A stretch of DNA of 64,000 bases, taken from contig JAKTTT010000002.1 of the NCBI GenBank assembly GCA_030581615.1, forward strand, positions 806,001 to 870,000, read 5' to 3'. Below are positions 1-11,143 of this stretch, one piece after another. A program made the translations under genes and the position numbers. Under the pieces are notes generated by a model. It did not search any database. It worked only from the letters and a program-made list of their open reading frames with translations, and was not told the DNA's origin. Source of the stretch: Alloascoidea africana. Taxonomy: Eukaryota; Ascomycota; Alloascoideomycetes; Alloascoideales; Alloascoideaceae. The first letter of the stretch is position 1. Every line of letters begins with the position of its first letter.

Positions 1-1582
1 TGTCATGTCTATCTTCCTGGAAAAGGCCATCTGGTGGATCTCTGCCGGATACAGAAAGCGCGGTGATATCGATATAAATGCCGGTTCTAATATCAATAAT
101 TCTTGCATCAATAAAGTTCTTGCCGGATCCTTGCGTGATGTACCAAGGGTCTACCTCAAAATAAAAGCGTCCAGTTCCAATTCGTGGGTCCTCAACGATA
201 AGAGTTTTATTAAAGTGTCGTCCGAGCCAGGCAAGGTGTTGGATTGGCAAGTTCACGTCAATGTCAGAGTCGTAAGGCAGGTTCAAGCCGTTAAATCTCC
301 AGCCGATCAATGACCCCCAATTCACAAACGTTGCAATGTCATAGGCCATACAGAACTGGAACCAGGCTCTCGATAGGCGGTTGAGAACGTGGATGCGTTC
401 CCTGTCGGGAATAACTCTTTTGAAAAAAGGATATGCAAAATGATGAGAATGCGCCTCGTTGTCACCATGTATTCGAGGGAACTTGAACCATTGTTCAGCA
501 TCATCCACATGATCCAGGGAGTATCGGAGGAAATCACGAAACCTTGATTCCTCCTCTGTAAGTGCCTTACCATTTTTCTCACGTTCATAAAACTCTTCAA
601 GTTCGGCTTTTGGATCCATCCGGAAAGCAGACTCAGGCACTTCAACCATGGTTTTTTGCTCCGATTCCATTTTGGACTTTGCAATTTCGGAAACATAATC
701 GGGGAACTTTTTCTTGTAAATTTCCAACAATTGCTCCATTTCTTTGACGGTGTCGATTTGTAAGCCCTGCCTGTAAGCAGATTGCGCATTAGCCTTTGCC
801 CTAGCGCCATCTCCATAGAACATTTCATACAATCCCTTTTTGCCCAACTTTTGTTTCTGGGACACTGGGAAATGGAAAAATTTGTCCTCTGTGAGATATA
901 GAATTTGCTCAGGCACCGGGCGGCAGCAGTACAAATTCGCGCCTCCTCTAAGAGCCTTGACACTCGCCTTTTCTGCGTCGTCTGGATCATGGCTTATTAG
1001 CTGGCCCAACTCGTAATCACTGAGAAAGTCATTATGCTGGGGGTTTCCGCTTTCAGCTCCATCAGAATTTTTATCTTTGTCTAAATTGATGTCCAAGTCT
1101 TCTGTGGCGCTGAGGACCAGAGACAAAGCATTTTTCTTCGTTCCAGGTCGGTATGAACTGAAAAAGGCGTCCGCATTCTTTAGATCGACCCAGTCGTCCC
1201 AGTGGAACACGGCAGAGAATTTTTTGATATCCTCATGGTCATTCTCATTCGAAGCTTCATTTTGGATGAAACGACGGAGTTTCGCAAGATGGGCACCGAT
1301 GGGTAAATGGGGATCAAACTTGCCAGGCTTATTTGCCATGTCCTCAGCGATCACTGCAAATTGATCATGGCTCAGGACCTCTGGATTTAAAGCTACATAA
1401 TTTTCGATATCGGCTTGATGCTGTAAGAATGCCACATAATCAGAGCAGGATCTGGATATGAAGGTTATGGCCAAAAAGGAGACGAAAAAGAGGGCGCAGA
1501 CGGTATAAAGATAGTACGACCGCCGTTGAAAGAGCCGCCCGACACCTCTTTTCACTTTTTCCATTTTCAGGCCTGGCGTCAT
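1..1582 (-). CDS. MNN4: Mnn4-like LicD-domain mannosylphosphate transfer protein, 3' end beyond the window
   Basis: The reading frame is open for 527 codons from an ATG at 1582 to the left edge, so the C-terminus is missing. Residues about 20-45 form one hydrophobic segment after a short basic N-terminus, as expected of a type II Golgi membrane protein. Near position 245-330 the protein reads WGSLIGWRFNGLNLPYDSDI, the LicD-type motif with the DxD (DSDID) found in the Mnn4 family. Mnn4 proteins promote transfer of mannosylphosphate to N-glycans in the Golgi. A second in-frame Met at 1564 could also serve as the start. The family assignment rests on this motif and the overall layout; whether this is the Mnn4 orthologue or a paralogue cannot be decided. 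Confidence 0.82.
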   Translation of the reverse strand, partial: MTPGLKMEKVKRGVGRLFQRRSYYLYTVCALFFVSFLAITFISRSCSDYVAFLQHQADIENYVALNPEVLSHDQFAVIAEDMANKPGKFDPHLPIGAHLAKLRRFIQNEASNENDHEDIKKFSAVFHWDDWVDLKNADAFFSSYRPGTKKNALSLVLSATEDLDINLDKDKNSDGAESGNPQHNDFLSDYELGQLISHDPDDAEKASVKALRGGANLYCCRPVPEQILYLTEDKFFHFPVSQKQKLGKKGLYEMFYGDGARAKANAQSAYRQGLQIDTVKEMEQLLEIYKKKFPDYVSEIAKSKMESEQKTMVEVPESAFRMDPKAELEEFYEREKNGKALTEEESRFRDFLRYSLDHVDDAEQWFKFPRIHGDNEAHSHHFAYPFFKRVIPDRERIHVLNRLSRAWFQFCMAYDIATFVNWGSLIGWRFNGLNLPYDSDIDVNLPIQHLAWLGRHFNKTLIVEDPRIGTGRFYFEVDPWYITQGSGKNFIDARIIDIRTGIYIDITALSVSGRDPPDGLFQEDRHD

Positions 1583-3170
1583 GTTATAGCGAGATGAACA
1601 GCGCGGTAGAGGAAAAGAGTTGGGGAAGAAGAGAAGACAAGAGCAACAAAAGGATGACGAGTGGAAGTAGAAGAAGCAAGAGAACGAAGGACACACGACT
1701 AGAGCGGGCCGACCTAAGTGGACCGAGACAAAAGAGTTTGCATCTGCTGCGCGTATCTGTGGTTCTTGCGTCTGCAGCTGAACCTGCATCCGCACCCGTT
1801 GCCGGGACGGGCGCTGTCCGGACAGAGTCCCGGTACCGGTGTTCCGAACAGAGACGCCCGACAGCCGCCAAATCCGTGAAAGAGTCCGCAAAAATGCACA
1901 CACAATGAACTTGGCATCCGTCTAGGTGCATGGATGGGTTCTGACCTGTCGGATCAATTGGCTGCCAGATCCTGGTGACGACATCGGCGGTACTCCTAAC
2001 GTGCCATTATTTCACAGTTGTCGAGAGCGAAAAAAACAAGAAACACAAAAATGTGCGATACAAAACGTTAAATATATTTAGAATTAGAACAATGTTCTCT
2101 TTCCTGTAGAGGTAGACAAAAAAACAGTTTCGAAAATGTGCAAATAGGGAAGGCTCTTTTGCCAAGACAAGCTAAATCTAATCCGTCATTTGTTTTTTGT
2201 CTTCCACCACACAGGCCATTTTTACGAGACACGAGTCTTGTGACTAGAGAGTACTTGTTTCGGACACGTTACAGTACCTCCAAAAACTTTTTTTGTTTTT
2301 GTTTTTGTTTATAACGTTGCGCTTGAATAAAATTTCGCATTGTTCGGTTTGGAGATTAGATTGTAAATAAGCAACTCCCAACGCCGACACATTTTTATCC
2401 AGGGGTTTAATAATGTACTTGAAACAATCACACAAAAATAAAGATATGGAGGGAAAAAAAAAACATCAAAAGCAATATTCTGTGCACGATCTTATACTTG
2501 CATGCATGCGCGTTGTCCATTTGTTGAGCCTAGAAGATCTCGAGAGAGAAAGACGATGAGCCATGGAAAAATCATGTATTCGGATTCGAATTTCGGATCA
2601 AAGATCGCCTATAAATCTTCAAGTACCGGATATTTATTGTAGGCTTTGAAAATAGACCCCCTTTTATTTGAAAAACTCTCGGTACTCTGAAACTTTTGTG
2701 GACTGGGATGAATTGGACCCGATCTTTGTTTGATAAGCACCATGCCCTCAAAGGTGCCTAGAACAGTGCAGAATCACTTTGAAACCATTGTGCTCACATT
2801 TATCTTAGATTATTTAAATCCTACACCACTTGCAACGAAAGAATACAACTATCAAAATTTCTCATTTCTTTCAATCTACCTATTTACTTTTATTTGCCAT
2901 TTTGCTCATAGCCAAAGAGTTATGTACAGAGAAGAGAACCAGAAATAATAAAAAAAAAAGAACAAGGCTGAAAAGAGAAAATACAACAAGATAAAAAAAA
3001 AAAAGAGAAGGCGCCGACAAATCAAAAAGACAACATAACCCATCCCACTTATTTGAAAACAAACAAAAGATAAAGGAGAGAAGAAGATAAAGCATGATAA
3101 AAACAATTATTGTCCCTTTCTGATACTTTTGCTGTCATGTTTAAGCAATACAACTCATAAACCACAACTA
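1583..3170. other. Intergenic region, no gene recognised
   Basis: This 1.6 kb holds the upstream region of the Mnn4-like gene and the downstream region of PUF3. The first 350 bases are GC-richer and contain overlapping open frames on both strands with low-complexity Arg/Ser or Leu runs and no recognisable domain. The rest is AT-rich with poly-A and poly-T tracts, including a TTTTTG repeat near 2290. I see no RNA gene. Confidence 0.6.
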
Positions 3171-5903
3171 CTACTTCTTCACTCGAGAATCATCCAAGGA
3201 GTTGATCAATTTTTCAATTGATATCAAATTCTTTCCAAAAGCACCGCCTGCGTCAGTCTCAGTACCCTGATCTTTGTTCGAAGACGATGACGATGGTGAA
3301 GATGGGGATGAGGTTGCATCCATAGCTACACTGTTGCTCAAAGTATTGATGTCGTTCAGGTATCTCAAATACAATTTGATATTCAAGACCAATTCATCAC
3401 GTTGTTCCCGATTACTACTCTCAATCAACTTTTGAACAACATAGTTTGCAAACTGATCATTAACCATTTCAATCAATGGCATAGAAAGATTTAGCTCGGA
3501 AACCTCGGATTCATCTTCAGAACTTGGAATGATCATTTTATTATCAGTTGTTGGTGACAAAACCTTCTTGATGACCCTTTCTCTGTGTTCTGGCTTGCCG
3601 TAAATTATGCATTTTTCTACAACGTTTGAGGCGAATTTGTGCTTTGAAAAGCTTAGGATAGATTTTAAAACAATGCCGATGATAATTTCTTTTTCTTCCT
3701 CGTGATAGTTCTTCTGGTTGTTCGAAATTATATGTTGGATGACGTAATTTCCATACTGGTCTTGTATCAAATAGAATACAAACTTCATCAGCTCTTTCAA
3801 TATTTCCTTTTGAGCTTCTACTGGACAGTATTCAAACAATCTCTGGATCACCCGGCAACCATAAGCATGTGTGGCCAGCTTATAGTAATGTCCTTTGAGA
3901 TAATCATTGATAAAACTCACATACTTGTTAGGCACTTTTTCAATAGACTTTTGAATGACATGATTTCCATTCTGATCGAAAACCAAGACCAGTACATCTT
4001 CAGAATTCTTTAGCTCATTTGTAATTGCAATTTGATCTTCTAATTTAACATATTCGATTGCTTTTTGAACAACTCGGCATCCATACATTTGTAACGAAAG
4101 CATCTTAATCTTTGATTTCATCTTTTTCAATAGCCTTGAACGCATGTCATCGGTTCCTAACTGGAAAAACTTTTGGATGATGTAGTTCCCAAAGACATCG
4201 CTCATCAATTTGAAAGAATCGTTTTCCAGCTCATCAAACACATGCTTCATTTCATCTTTTGAAACTCTATCCAATTCTTGTTGGATAAACCTTGAGCCAT
4301 GTTGATCATAACTGAATTCCACCAAATGGGTATAGATGTCTGAAAGAGTATACTTTTTGGTTTTAGAATTGCTTCGAAACTCTTCAAGCATAGGACTACG
4401 ATAAATATGCAGAGGCCCTTTGGATTTTTTCCCACCATCTTCCTTTTTCTTGTTGAATTTGTGTGAGGAAGCACCGCTAACTCCATTCTTAGGCTTGTTA
4501 TTGTTAAGGCCTTGGACAAACTTTCCCAGACCCTGCTTTTCTATTTTGGAAGAGCTGTTTTGGGGAATGAACGGCGCTGAGAAGACATCAAATTGCCGAG
4601 GGGCGATTTTCTTCGCGTTATTGGTCAAAGACTGGTGTCTTATTGCAGGAGAGGGAGAGCCTTGTTGAGAAGAGCTCAAAGGACTTGGGTATGGCTGTGG
4701 TTGCTGGTGCTGGTGCTGGTGTGGCGTTTGTTGTTGAGCCGCTGAAGTAGTGTGTTGCCCGACAACTACAGAAACTGGAACGTTCTGATATTGGGCTTGA
4801 AGTGGCGAAGTGACCTGTGTTTTCATTCCATGAAAGCCGGAAACCCGTTTTGTAAAAGCGTCAAACTCATCTTCACCGTCGCTTATGGCGGATTCATGAT
4901 TTGCATAATAGCCATTTAAACTTTGCAACTTGTTAGAGGGGGGCCAGTTGGGAGAGCGAAAGATTGGTGATCCTTCATTAAGGTTTGTAGAGCTTTTCAA
5001 ACTAAGCAAATTGTTGAACGGCGACACATTGCCACTTGGACCATAAGAATGTGTAGTACTGCCAAAGCTCTGATCCGAGGAAAACGAATGGTGGCGGGAT
5101 TCATTTGGAACCGAAGCGACCGCACCTAATTGAATATGGGATGTGGATGGCGATGACAAAAAAGGATCAGTCATTGTACCCCGAATAGTAGACCCTGATA
5201 CAACACTGCCCGAAGGATGTGAAAATGAAGGATTCATAGAGTTTAGTCCCTGGACAATGGGGCTATTTGAATTTAGTTCTTCGATTAACGATTCTCTTCT
5301 GGATTTGCAAGCGACATTGTTGTTTGTGTTGGCGCTTGATGCCAAAGCTAGGTTGTTAAGCCTGTGGTACATGCCCTCAACCTCTAAAGTTGTATCGCCA
5401 ATACTCAAAAACTTTCCCATAGTTCTGCTTATTGGTCCAGAAGTAGTCGAATGATTATTGCTATTTGCAGTTCCCAGCAAAGTATCCTTTACGAAAAGCG
5501 GGCTTGTCGTATCTGCTATTGAGGACAGAATCGACCCGTCTAAAGCTGGCGCATCGGTAAAACTCTTTGGCATATTCATTCCAAAGAAGCTTGTTGAACT
5601 GGAATTGCTGGTTGCAAGAAACGAAGAATGCCGCGAAGTGCTATTAGAGAAACCAGTAGTGGTGGTAAGCACACTACTCATACCAGTAACATTACCTGTT
5701 GTGGCAGCAGGAGGAGGTATAGGCGTCCATGTCGTATCCGTTAGAGAGTTGAAAGCTATAAACAAAAGATTAGCAATGAGCCCGAGCCGAGTGATCCACG
5801 AAATTTCCAGCTTCTCAAGAAGCCCCCGGTACCAGAAGCAGAGCAGAGCAGTTGTCACACTTACAGGTTCTGCGGTAGTCCAAGGAAGGCGAACACGATC
5901 CAT
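3171..5903 (-). CDS. PUF3: Pumilio-family mRNA-binding protein (Puf3 type)
   Basis: The 910-codon frame carries a complete C-terminal Pumilio homology domain (about residues 520-850). Its eight repeats present base-contacting residues in the order SRxxQ, NYxxQ, CRxxQ, NHxxQ, CRxxQ, NYxxQ, SNxxE, NYxxQ. This is the set known to read UGUANAUA-type sites. In S. cerevisiae Puf3 binds 3' UTRs of nuclear transcripts for mitochondrial proteins and controls their decay. The N-terminal half is Ser/Asn/Gln-rich and disordered, as in Puf3. The start is uncertain. Residues 14-50 are unusually hydrophobic, and a strong donor-like GTAAGT lies at 5864-5859, so the first codons may be a 5' UTR intron or upstream ORF. 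In that case translation would begin at Met 5681. Confidence 0.93.
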   Translation of the reverse strand: MDRVRLPWTTAEPVSVTTALLCFWYRGLLEKLEISWITRLGLIANLLFIAFNSLTDTTWTPIPPPAATTGNVTGMSSVLTTTTGFSNSTSRHSSFLATSNSSSTSFFGMNMPKSFTDAPALDGSILSSIADTTSPLFVKDTLLGTANSNNHSTTSGPISRTMGKFLSIGDTTLEVEGMYHRLNNLALASSANTNNNVACKSRRESLIEELNSNSPIVQGLNSMNPSFSHPSGSVVSGSTIRGTMTDPFLSSPSTSHIQLGAVASVPNESRHHSFSSDQSFGSTTHSYGPSGNVSPFNNLLSLKSSTNLNEGSPIFRSPNWPPSNKLQSLNGYYANHESAISDGEDEFDAFTKRVSGFHGMKTQVTSPLQAQYQNVPVSVVVGQHTTSAAQQQTPHQHQHQQPQPYPSPLSSSQQGSPSPAIRHQSLTNNAKKIAPRQFDVFSAPFIPQNSSSKIEKQGLGKFVQGLNNNKPKNGVSGASSHKFNKKKEDGGKKSKGPLHIYRSPMLEEFRSNSKTKKYTLSDIYTHLVEFSYDQHGSRFIQQELDRVSKDEMKHVFDELENDSFKLMSDVFGNYIIQKFFQLGTDDMRSRLLKKMKSKIKMLSLQMYGCRVVQKAIEYVKLEDQIAITNELKNSEDVLVLVFDQNGNHVIQKSIEKVPNKYVSFINDYLKGHYYKLATHAYGCRVIQRLFEYCPVEAQKEILKELMKFVFYLIQDQYGNYVIQHIISNNQKNYHEEEKEIIIGIVLKSILSFSKHKFASNVVEKCIIYGKPEHRERVIKKVLSPTTDNKMIIPSSEDESEVSELNLSMPLIEMVNDQFANYVVQKLIESSNREQRDELVLNIKLYLRYLNDINTLSNSVAMDATSSPSSPSSSSSNKDQGTETDAGGAFGKNLISIEKLINSLDDSRVKK

Positions 5904-6128
5904 TAAAATTTGAGGTCATGTTTTGGGGGTGGGGGGTGGGGGAAGAAAGGCACTTTGCGTTGTGTGAGACGGAGGGTGTTTTGGGTGCAGGAGAAATACA
6001 GTCTCTAGAAGCGCCACGAGCTGCTGCTGACTGGCCACAGGGAACAGATACGAGGTGAAGGAAGATGAAGAGAAGAAGTGAAGCAGTCGTGATGGTGTGG
6101 AAGGCAGTCACGGCGTTTCGAAGCGATA
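5904..6128. promoter_or_regulatory. Divergent promoter between PUF3 and the 6.1 kb gene
   Basis: The 225 bases between two divergent starts contain a G-rich stretch (about 5925-5945). If the downstream gene starts at the Met near 6249 instead of 6129, the shared promoter would also include the CACGTG E-box at 6175-6180. Confidence 0.4.
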
Positions 6129-7280
6129 ATGGCGGCGCTGGAGCTCAGGCCTGCCGCTTCGGGACGGGCGAGTGCACGTGACCACACACCTCCGTGCACC
6201 CGCGGAAGACGCTTTCCAGCCGGGCCAGTCCAGACAGACCAGCGAGCGATGGGAAGGCCGAATCTCAAGAGCATCGAGGTCCTGGCGGGCCTGCTGATTC
6301 CCAAGGAGGGCGTGAGACCTGGGCCGAAGCTGAGCAGGCAGCTGCTAGCCAGGGTGAAACACGAATCGAAGTCGCAGCGAGAGGGCGCGTTCGACCATCC
6401 CTTGGAGGACTTTGACGAAGAGTGGACTCAACATGGGAGCGGCACCACTCTCCTCGACATATCAAAGGCCCCTTCAATGCTGCCGAAAACTGCTAACACA
6501 AGCATGTTGAATAATTTTGGGAATATAACTATTGAGCCCTGCTAACAGAGAAATCTAGAGATTCCCAGCAATATCCTGTTCTGCTCCTGCCGGTCTTTAA
6601 TACTGAGAAAACCGGATTTGAACCACCTGGTATCGGATAAAAGTCAGCGAATATTTGATTTTAGAGATGAGGAATTAGATTTCGATTGTAAGTGATGGTT
6701 GTTTCGGAGAGAGTGATGCTTCTGCTGACAAAAGACTTTTATTCGTCAAGTGATTCGAGCGAGGGAACCTATATCGCTAAAGCCTCTTGGCGGTTATTAC
6801 CTTTTTTTCAAATCATTTATGCATGCTTCAGCCTATTGGCAAGAAACAGTTGATAAAGAAATAGATGGGTATGATGTGAGGCTGTCCTTCGTGAAACCTA
6901 AAGAGGCTGAAAAGGCAACCACAAGTAATTTACTCGTTGACCCACAGACTGGACAACCTCTCGACCGTTCAACATGTGTCGTTGCACGAGGAATACCGAA
7001 TACCGTTTCAAGAAGAGAGATTCTGGATTCGCTGTGGGATTTTGATCTTGTAAACAGAGAGGATGAGGCTCTGAAACTCATTGACAGGTATGCTGTCTAG
7101 AATTTTTCACTTTGCGAGTAGACATGCTAACCTTTCGCTAGATCCAACGATGTCAACCTCAAATCGATTTTACTTAGGTTTACGAATCAGAGAGACCCCA
7201 AGCGCTTTGTTAGACGATTCAATGCTACAACCTTTTGGGACACTGACAGCAGCAAGGTGTACGCGGAAGTTCTGGATTAG
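6129..7280 (+). CDS. Unidentified multi-exon gene, possible RRM-like fold near the C-terminus
   Basis: I do not recognise this protein. Two introns are clear. One runs 6688-6750 (GTAAGT, branch TGCTGAC, CAAG). The other runs 7088-7141 (GTATGC, branch TGCTAAC, CTAG). They join 6559-6687, 6751-7087 and 7142-7280 in one frame ending at TAG 7278-7280. The first part is unresolved. The frame from 6129 (or Met 6249) meets a stop inside a TGCTAAC branch-like site at 6538-6544, so another intron ends at 6548 or 6558, but its donor is unclear. The protein contains DPQTGQPLDRSTCVVARGIP followed by a helix-strand pattern resembling an RNA-recognition domain. A coding-looking stretch at 7404-7468 could be a further exon. 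Confidence 0.5.
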
Positions 7281-7850
7281 TGGTATTGTATTGCCTTTTA
7301 AAATCATGCTCTGTATATATTGTATCTAGGTAAAGATCATAACGAAGAGGTTTATGCCCACTTTTGTCAATTACTAGTTATCTTTACTATCCTTATTTTC
7401 AGCGCGTATATGTCGAATGCTTTTACTTCGCTTGGGAGGAGTTTGACCGCCAAGCATTATGGGCTTGATCTCAATCTAAGTCTTGGTACCAATACATTCC
7501 GAGTGTTTATTGTTCATAAGATTTTCAAGCTAGACGAATCTAATCTTTTGGGTGTGCCTTTTTAACATCAGATCTAGTGCTGGTTCACGATACAGCGGGT
7601 ATCTCTGATCACAAACCACCATCATCAACCCATCGATAGAACACCATAACACATTATCATAAAAGATGCAAGCATTAAATCGATTTAGCTCTATCAAGAA
7701 TACCCTCATTTTACTTCTTTCTTGATTTTTGTTGGAGGAGCTATAATCAAGATCTCCGCCGGTCTCTGTTATGCTCAACGCACGTGAATGCGACTCAATG
7801 GCGGCCCAGCCGATGTCGATCGTCTCCGATATCAAGCCGTGCTCTTGTGA

Positions 7851-7858
7851 TATAAAAG
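7851..7858 (+). promoter_or_regulatory. TATA box of the RidA-family gene
   Basis: TATAAAAG lies 49 bases before the ATG at 7907. No competing gene start lies nearby. A CACGTG E-box sits further upstream at 7781-7786. Confidence 0.5.
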
Positions 7859-7906
7859 CACGGACGGCTGCTTCTATTCTCAAGCGTCAATCGTAACTAC
7901 AACAGT

Positions 7907-8590
7907 ATGGCTATTAAGATCACAGAAGAGCAACTTGGGTTGAAAACGAGGAATCCTTTACTTTCTCCAGCCTTTGCGTCGAATGGACTGGTTTTCACAA
8001 GTGGTCAGGTTGGCTTTGACTTTAAAACAGAGACTTTTGCACCTTCGGTTGAGGAACAGGCAGTGAGTGGACTCGTAGAACTGGAAACAGAGATTTGTCG
8101 TCTCCCTGGTTATACTAATGTTTCCGAAATTGGAAAGGAACTTGCAATCTCCGCTCTTCAAGCGGTTTTGAAAGCTGCTGGTTCGGATCTTGATAAGGTT
8201 GTCAAAGTGTTGGCATTCATTGGGCATGCTTCGTATGCTGGAACGTTTAACAAAATCTATGCAAAAGTATGAGAAAAATCAAATACGCTGTTTGCCTCCG
8301 TTTTTTTTTTTTTTTTTGATCTGTTCCTTCTAACAGACACAATTTGGTAGTACTTCCCCCATAAACCTGCTCGAAGCTTGGTCATGTATGTAGCAGTTGA
8401 CTTACTCATGAAATTTTACAAGATGAAATGCTAACAATGATGTTATTTCCAGCGTTCAATTTCCGAATCCAAGCATTCTCGTTGAACTCGAATGGTATGG
8501 GAATGGAAGCAACTGACCCCAATATTGTACTGTACTAACTATTATCTACATAGCGTTGCGGAAGTTGCCTCAAGTGTTTCAAAGCTATGA
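7907..8590 (+). CDS. RidA/YjgF/UK114-family enamine/imine deaminase
   Basis: Four exons (7907-8266, 8351-8385, 8453-8494, 8554-8590) give 157 residues. RidA proteins hydrolyse reactive enamine and imine intermediates from amino-acid metabolism. The family features are SNGLVFTSGQVG near the N-terminus, the KPARS stretch with the substrate-carboxylate-binding Arg (about residue 128), and the terminal strand ILVELECVAEV. The acceptor of the first intron is TAG at 8348-8350, not the nearer CAG at 8334-8336. Only the former yields YFPHKPARS in the correct frame and lets the next donor be a canonical GTATGT. All introns have YTAAC branch sites. No mitochondrial targeting sequence is obvious, so it is probably cytosolic. 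Confidence 0.88.
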
Positions 8591-8944
8591 TAATTAGGTT
8601 ACTGTTCAAGATTCAGTTCATCAGTTACCTCTATAATAAAAATCCTCGTCTTCATCTCAATTTATTTTCATCTACGCGCATTCTTCAAACCGTATACGCA
8701 ATTACAGAATGGGATCAATGGCTTTATATGTATTGTAAGTCTTAATCCAAATCCGGATAATCACCGAACTTGGTTAAGACATTTAGTTTGTGGCGATAGT
8801 AAAACCGAATGAGAAAGTAAAAAAAAAAAAATGTAAAGAGAAAAGAAACAAAGCATGTAACCCAATTAAAAAGTGTTGAAAAACTAAGGATATTGAGAAC
8901 CACCTAGCCCAGTGGTAGTAGCAGTAACTTTCAATACCAATCAA

Positions 8945-9909
8945 TTATGGTTTGGCATAGAGATCTGTCCATTGCTTTGCAGTATTAATTGCTTCTTTCT
9001 CGTTGCGTTTCCATTCCTCAGCAACATCATTTGCCAATGGATCATCAGGATTGGGCGCAGCTAGTAATGCCTGGATTGAGAGAAGGATGGTTCGGATTTG
9101 AAGAGCAGGAGACCAATTTGCTAGATAGACCTGTTAGATACTTTTCAAACATAAAACCAAAAATAAATTTTCTTACATTTCAACACATCAAGACAAATGC
9201 GTCCTAATCTATCAATGTTTGGATGATAAATCTTGGTTAAAAATCGTACCTTGGGGGCCACCACTACAAGTAAAAACAAAAAAAAAAGGGTGTGAGTAAA
9301 CTGGCATTTCCGATATTCGGGAATAATACAAACAGGAGGTGTACAACAAACAGACAAAAACATACTTGGATAATCTTCTGGTAGGAACAATTCCAGTTTA
9401 AACAGTCCACCTAAACAGAAATCATTGTCAGTAAAAAAAAAAAAAATTGCATCAAATACATGGCATGAATGCAAACACAAGATCTGGGTATGACCTGGTC
9501 TGATCCAGCATACCTTCATAAGGGGATGTGCTTGGGCCCTCGATAGTAACATCAAAGTATCTCAAGTTGTCATCATGGGGGCTTGCACTGATCCCAGGAA
9601 CTTTATCAGTGACCAGCCTCTCTGTTTCCTATACAATAGCGATGGATAAGTTAGTTGATCCAATCAAGAACAAAAAGAAATAGGTTTTGGGAGCCATCCA
9701 GTTTGAAAAAAGCAATTTGACGCCGTCCCTGGTTTTAAATAATTTCCATGGATAGGATGAAATCAGGGAGACACTACTGATCAACCACAACAGAGGAACT
9801 CAGTGCAATGCCATGGATCCCAAACAGTGTCCATGGCAGTAACTCAGAAGAAGAAAAAAAGGTCAGCAATAGTTACCTTGATGATCCTTTTAGGTAGCCG
9901 TTCAGCCAT
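8945..9909 (-). CDS. UBC13: Ubiquitin-conjugating enzyme E2 of the Ubc13 type
   Basis: Five exons (9909-9877, 9628-9514, 9410-9366, 9263-9177, 9120-8945) give 151 residues, the usual length. The protein has LPKRIIKETERLV at the start, the HPN motif in [17 protein letters not shown] with catalytic Cys at about residue 88, and [15 protein letters not shown] near the end; these mark Ubc13/UBE2N. Ubc13 pairs with a Ubc variant (Mms2) to build Lys63-linked chains on PCNA in post-replication repair. Four introns in so short a gene is dense for a yeast, but every junction restores the conserved sequence. It is divergent from the coiled-coil gene at 10138, with a CACGTGAC element between them. Confidence 0.95.
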
Positions 9910-10037
9910 GTTTCGAAGAGTACGTTAATCGGTCTGGGGTTGGCTTGAGCAGGAGAAAAGCTTCTCAAATCAACAGTGGTGGGGGAGAAAAGGAGGTGTG
10001 CAAACTCAGGCGAAATAATCTACTACTGAGAAATTGG

Positions 10038-10043
10038 CACGTG
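10038..10043. promoter_or_regulatory. CACGTG E-box in the UBC13 / coiled-coil gene divergent promoter
   Basis: GGCACGTGACAG lies between the two divergent starts. The same core, with the flanking GAC, recurs in other promoters of the window. CACGTG with flanking TCAC/GTGA is the known Cbf1-type bHLH site in yeasts. The factor used here is an inference. Confidence 0.45.
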
Positions 10044-10137
10044 ACAGTTGTTTTCTCTATTTTTGTTGCGAAATGTGTTCAGATCTTCTCGAATGAGAAT
10101 TTCATCTGATTCTATCTGAAGGTGTTAATCTGGCATT

Positions 10138-11143
10138 ATGATAACAAACAACATGACTTCAGCAGCTTGTTCTGCTCTGAGTCCTGGCGGAGGATCTTTT
10201 CTCGAGAGTATTGCAGACATGATACCCAACAACCGTGACACTGATCTTGTCGTATGGGCGAAACGGTTAGAATTGCAAGCAGTTGAAGTTAAGGAGAAGA
10301 GTTCTACTTGGATATCCCAGTTACATTCGGAGGTTGAGAGCATTCGTCGGCTTTCTTACAAATGGAATCAGCATCTCAGGGAATGGAAAAAGGAACAGCT
10401 GGATGAAAGCAAAATGAGGGTTGAAGAGAGTAAATATGACAGAGTTTGAAAACTATTGCATCGATTCTAACTTGGTTACTTTAGGCAGTGTATGTTTCAA
10501 ATCATTGAAACAATTGTCCGAGACGTGTTTAGAGCTATGCAAAGCTGTAGATGTGAAGGTTACTGAATATGGCAATGTTGTGGAGGCACTTGCAATAGAA
10601 GGTGTTGATCTCTCGAAAAGAGTAACTCAATTAGAAGAGACTGTTGAGGCTAAAGAAACCAAATCATCAATACCTAATGAATCATTTGAGAAAGATATCC
10701 TTGATCGATTGGAAAGTATTTCTTGTAAGGTTGAACAGTTGCAGAGCGATATCCGTTCACAGGGCAAAACCTTAAACAGTCTGGCATTGGAGACCGATGG
10801 AGATGATACCACTCTTGAAGAAGATGAGGAACAATTGGGAATACCACCAACTGTATCAACCAAAACAGTAAAATCCAAAAAGGGTAACAAAAAGAATGTC
10901 AAAACTAAAAAAAGAGTTACAGAAAATGTAACCTCCTCGAAAACTAAAAAACCAAGAACTGCCAAATCAGTTGCAAAGACTTTAGGTGTTGCTATCCCAG
11001 ATGGTCTCAATGAGACGGAAAAGATGATGGCACTTCGTTACCCCCAATTGCAAAGATCAGATGCCTTTAACCATTTGCGTACTACACGGAAACTTATAGA
11101 TGAGGCTGTATTATCACTAGATCCATTTGGTCCCATAGCATAG
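10138..11143 (+). CDS. Coiled-coil protein of unknown function
   Basis: Two exons (10138-10429 and 10485-11143) joined through a GTAAAT donor, a TTCTAAC branch and a TTTAG acceptor give 316 residues. I do not recognise the family. Residues about 40-95 are helical with heptad character, and a second coiled coil follows (VVEALAIEGVDLSKRVTQLE). After it come an acidic patch, a strongly basic Lys-rich linker that could act as a nuclear signal, and a C-terminal helical segment ending in LDPFGPIA. Met at 10153 is an alternative start. The layout would suit a nuclear or kinetochore scaffold, but that is a guess from composition only. Confidence 0.75.

Noticed and set aside
322-990. A 222-codon minus-strand frame inside the Mnn4-like gene
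   Set aside because: It is a shifted register of the real frame, which runs from 1582 to the edge and carries the LicD motif.
1594-1931. Overlapping open frames on both strands upstream of the Mnn4-like gene
   Set aside because: Low-complexity Arg/Ser and poly-Leu translations with no domain; best explained as GC-rich promoter sequence.
5458-5913. A 151-codon plus-strand frame opposite PUF3
   Set aside because: Antisense to the Ser/Thr-rich PUF3 N-terminus without any domain.
8337-8385. Alternative RidA splice using the CAG acceptor at 8336 and a GTCATG donor
   Set aside because: The downstream TAG acceptor at 8350 with the canonical GTATGT donor at 8386 restores the conserved KPARS motif and needs no odd donor.
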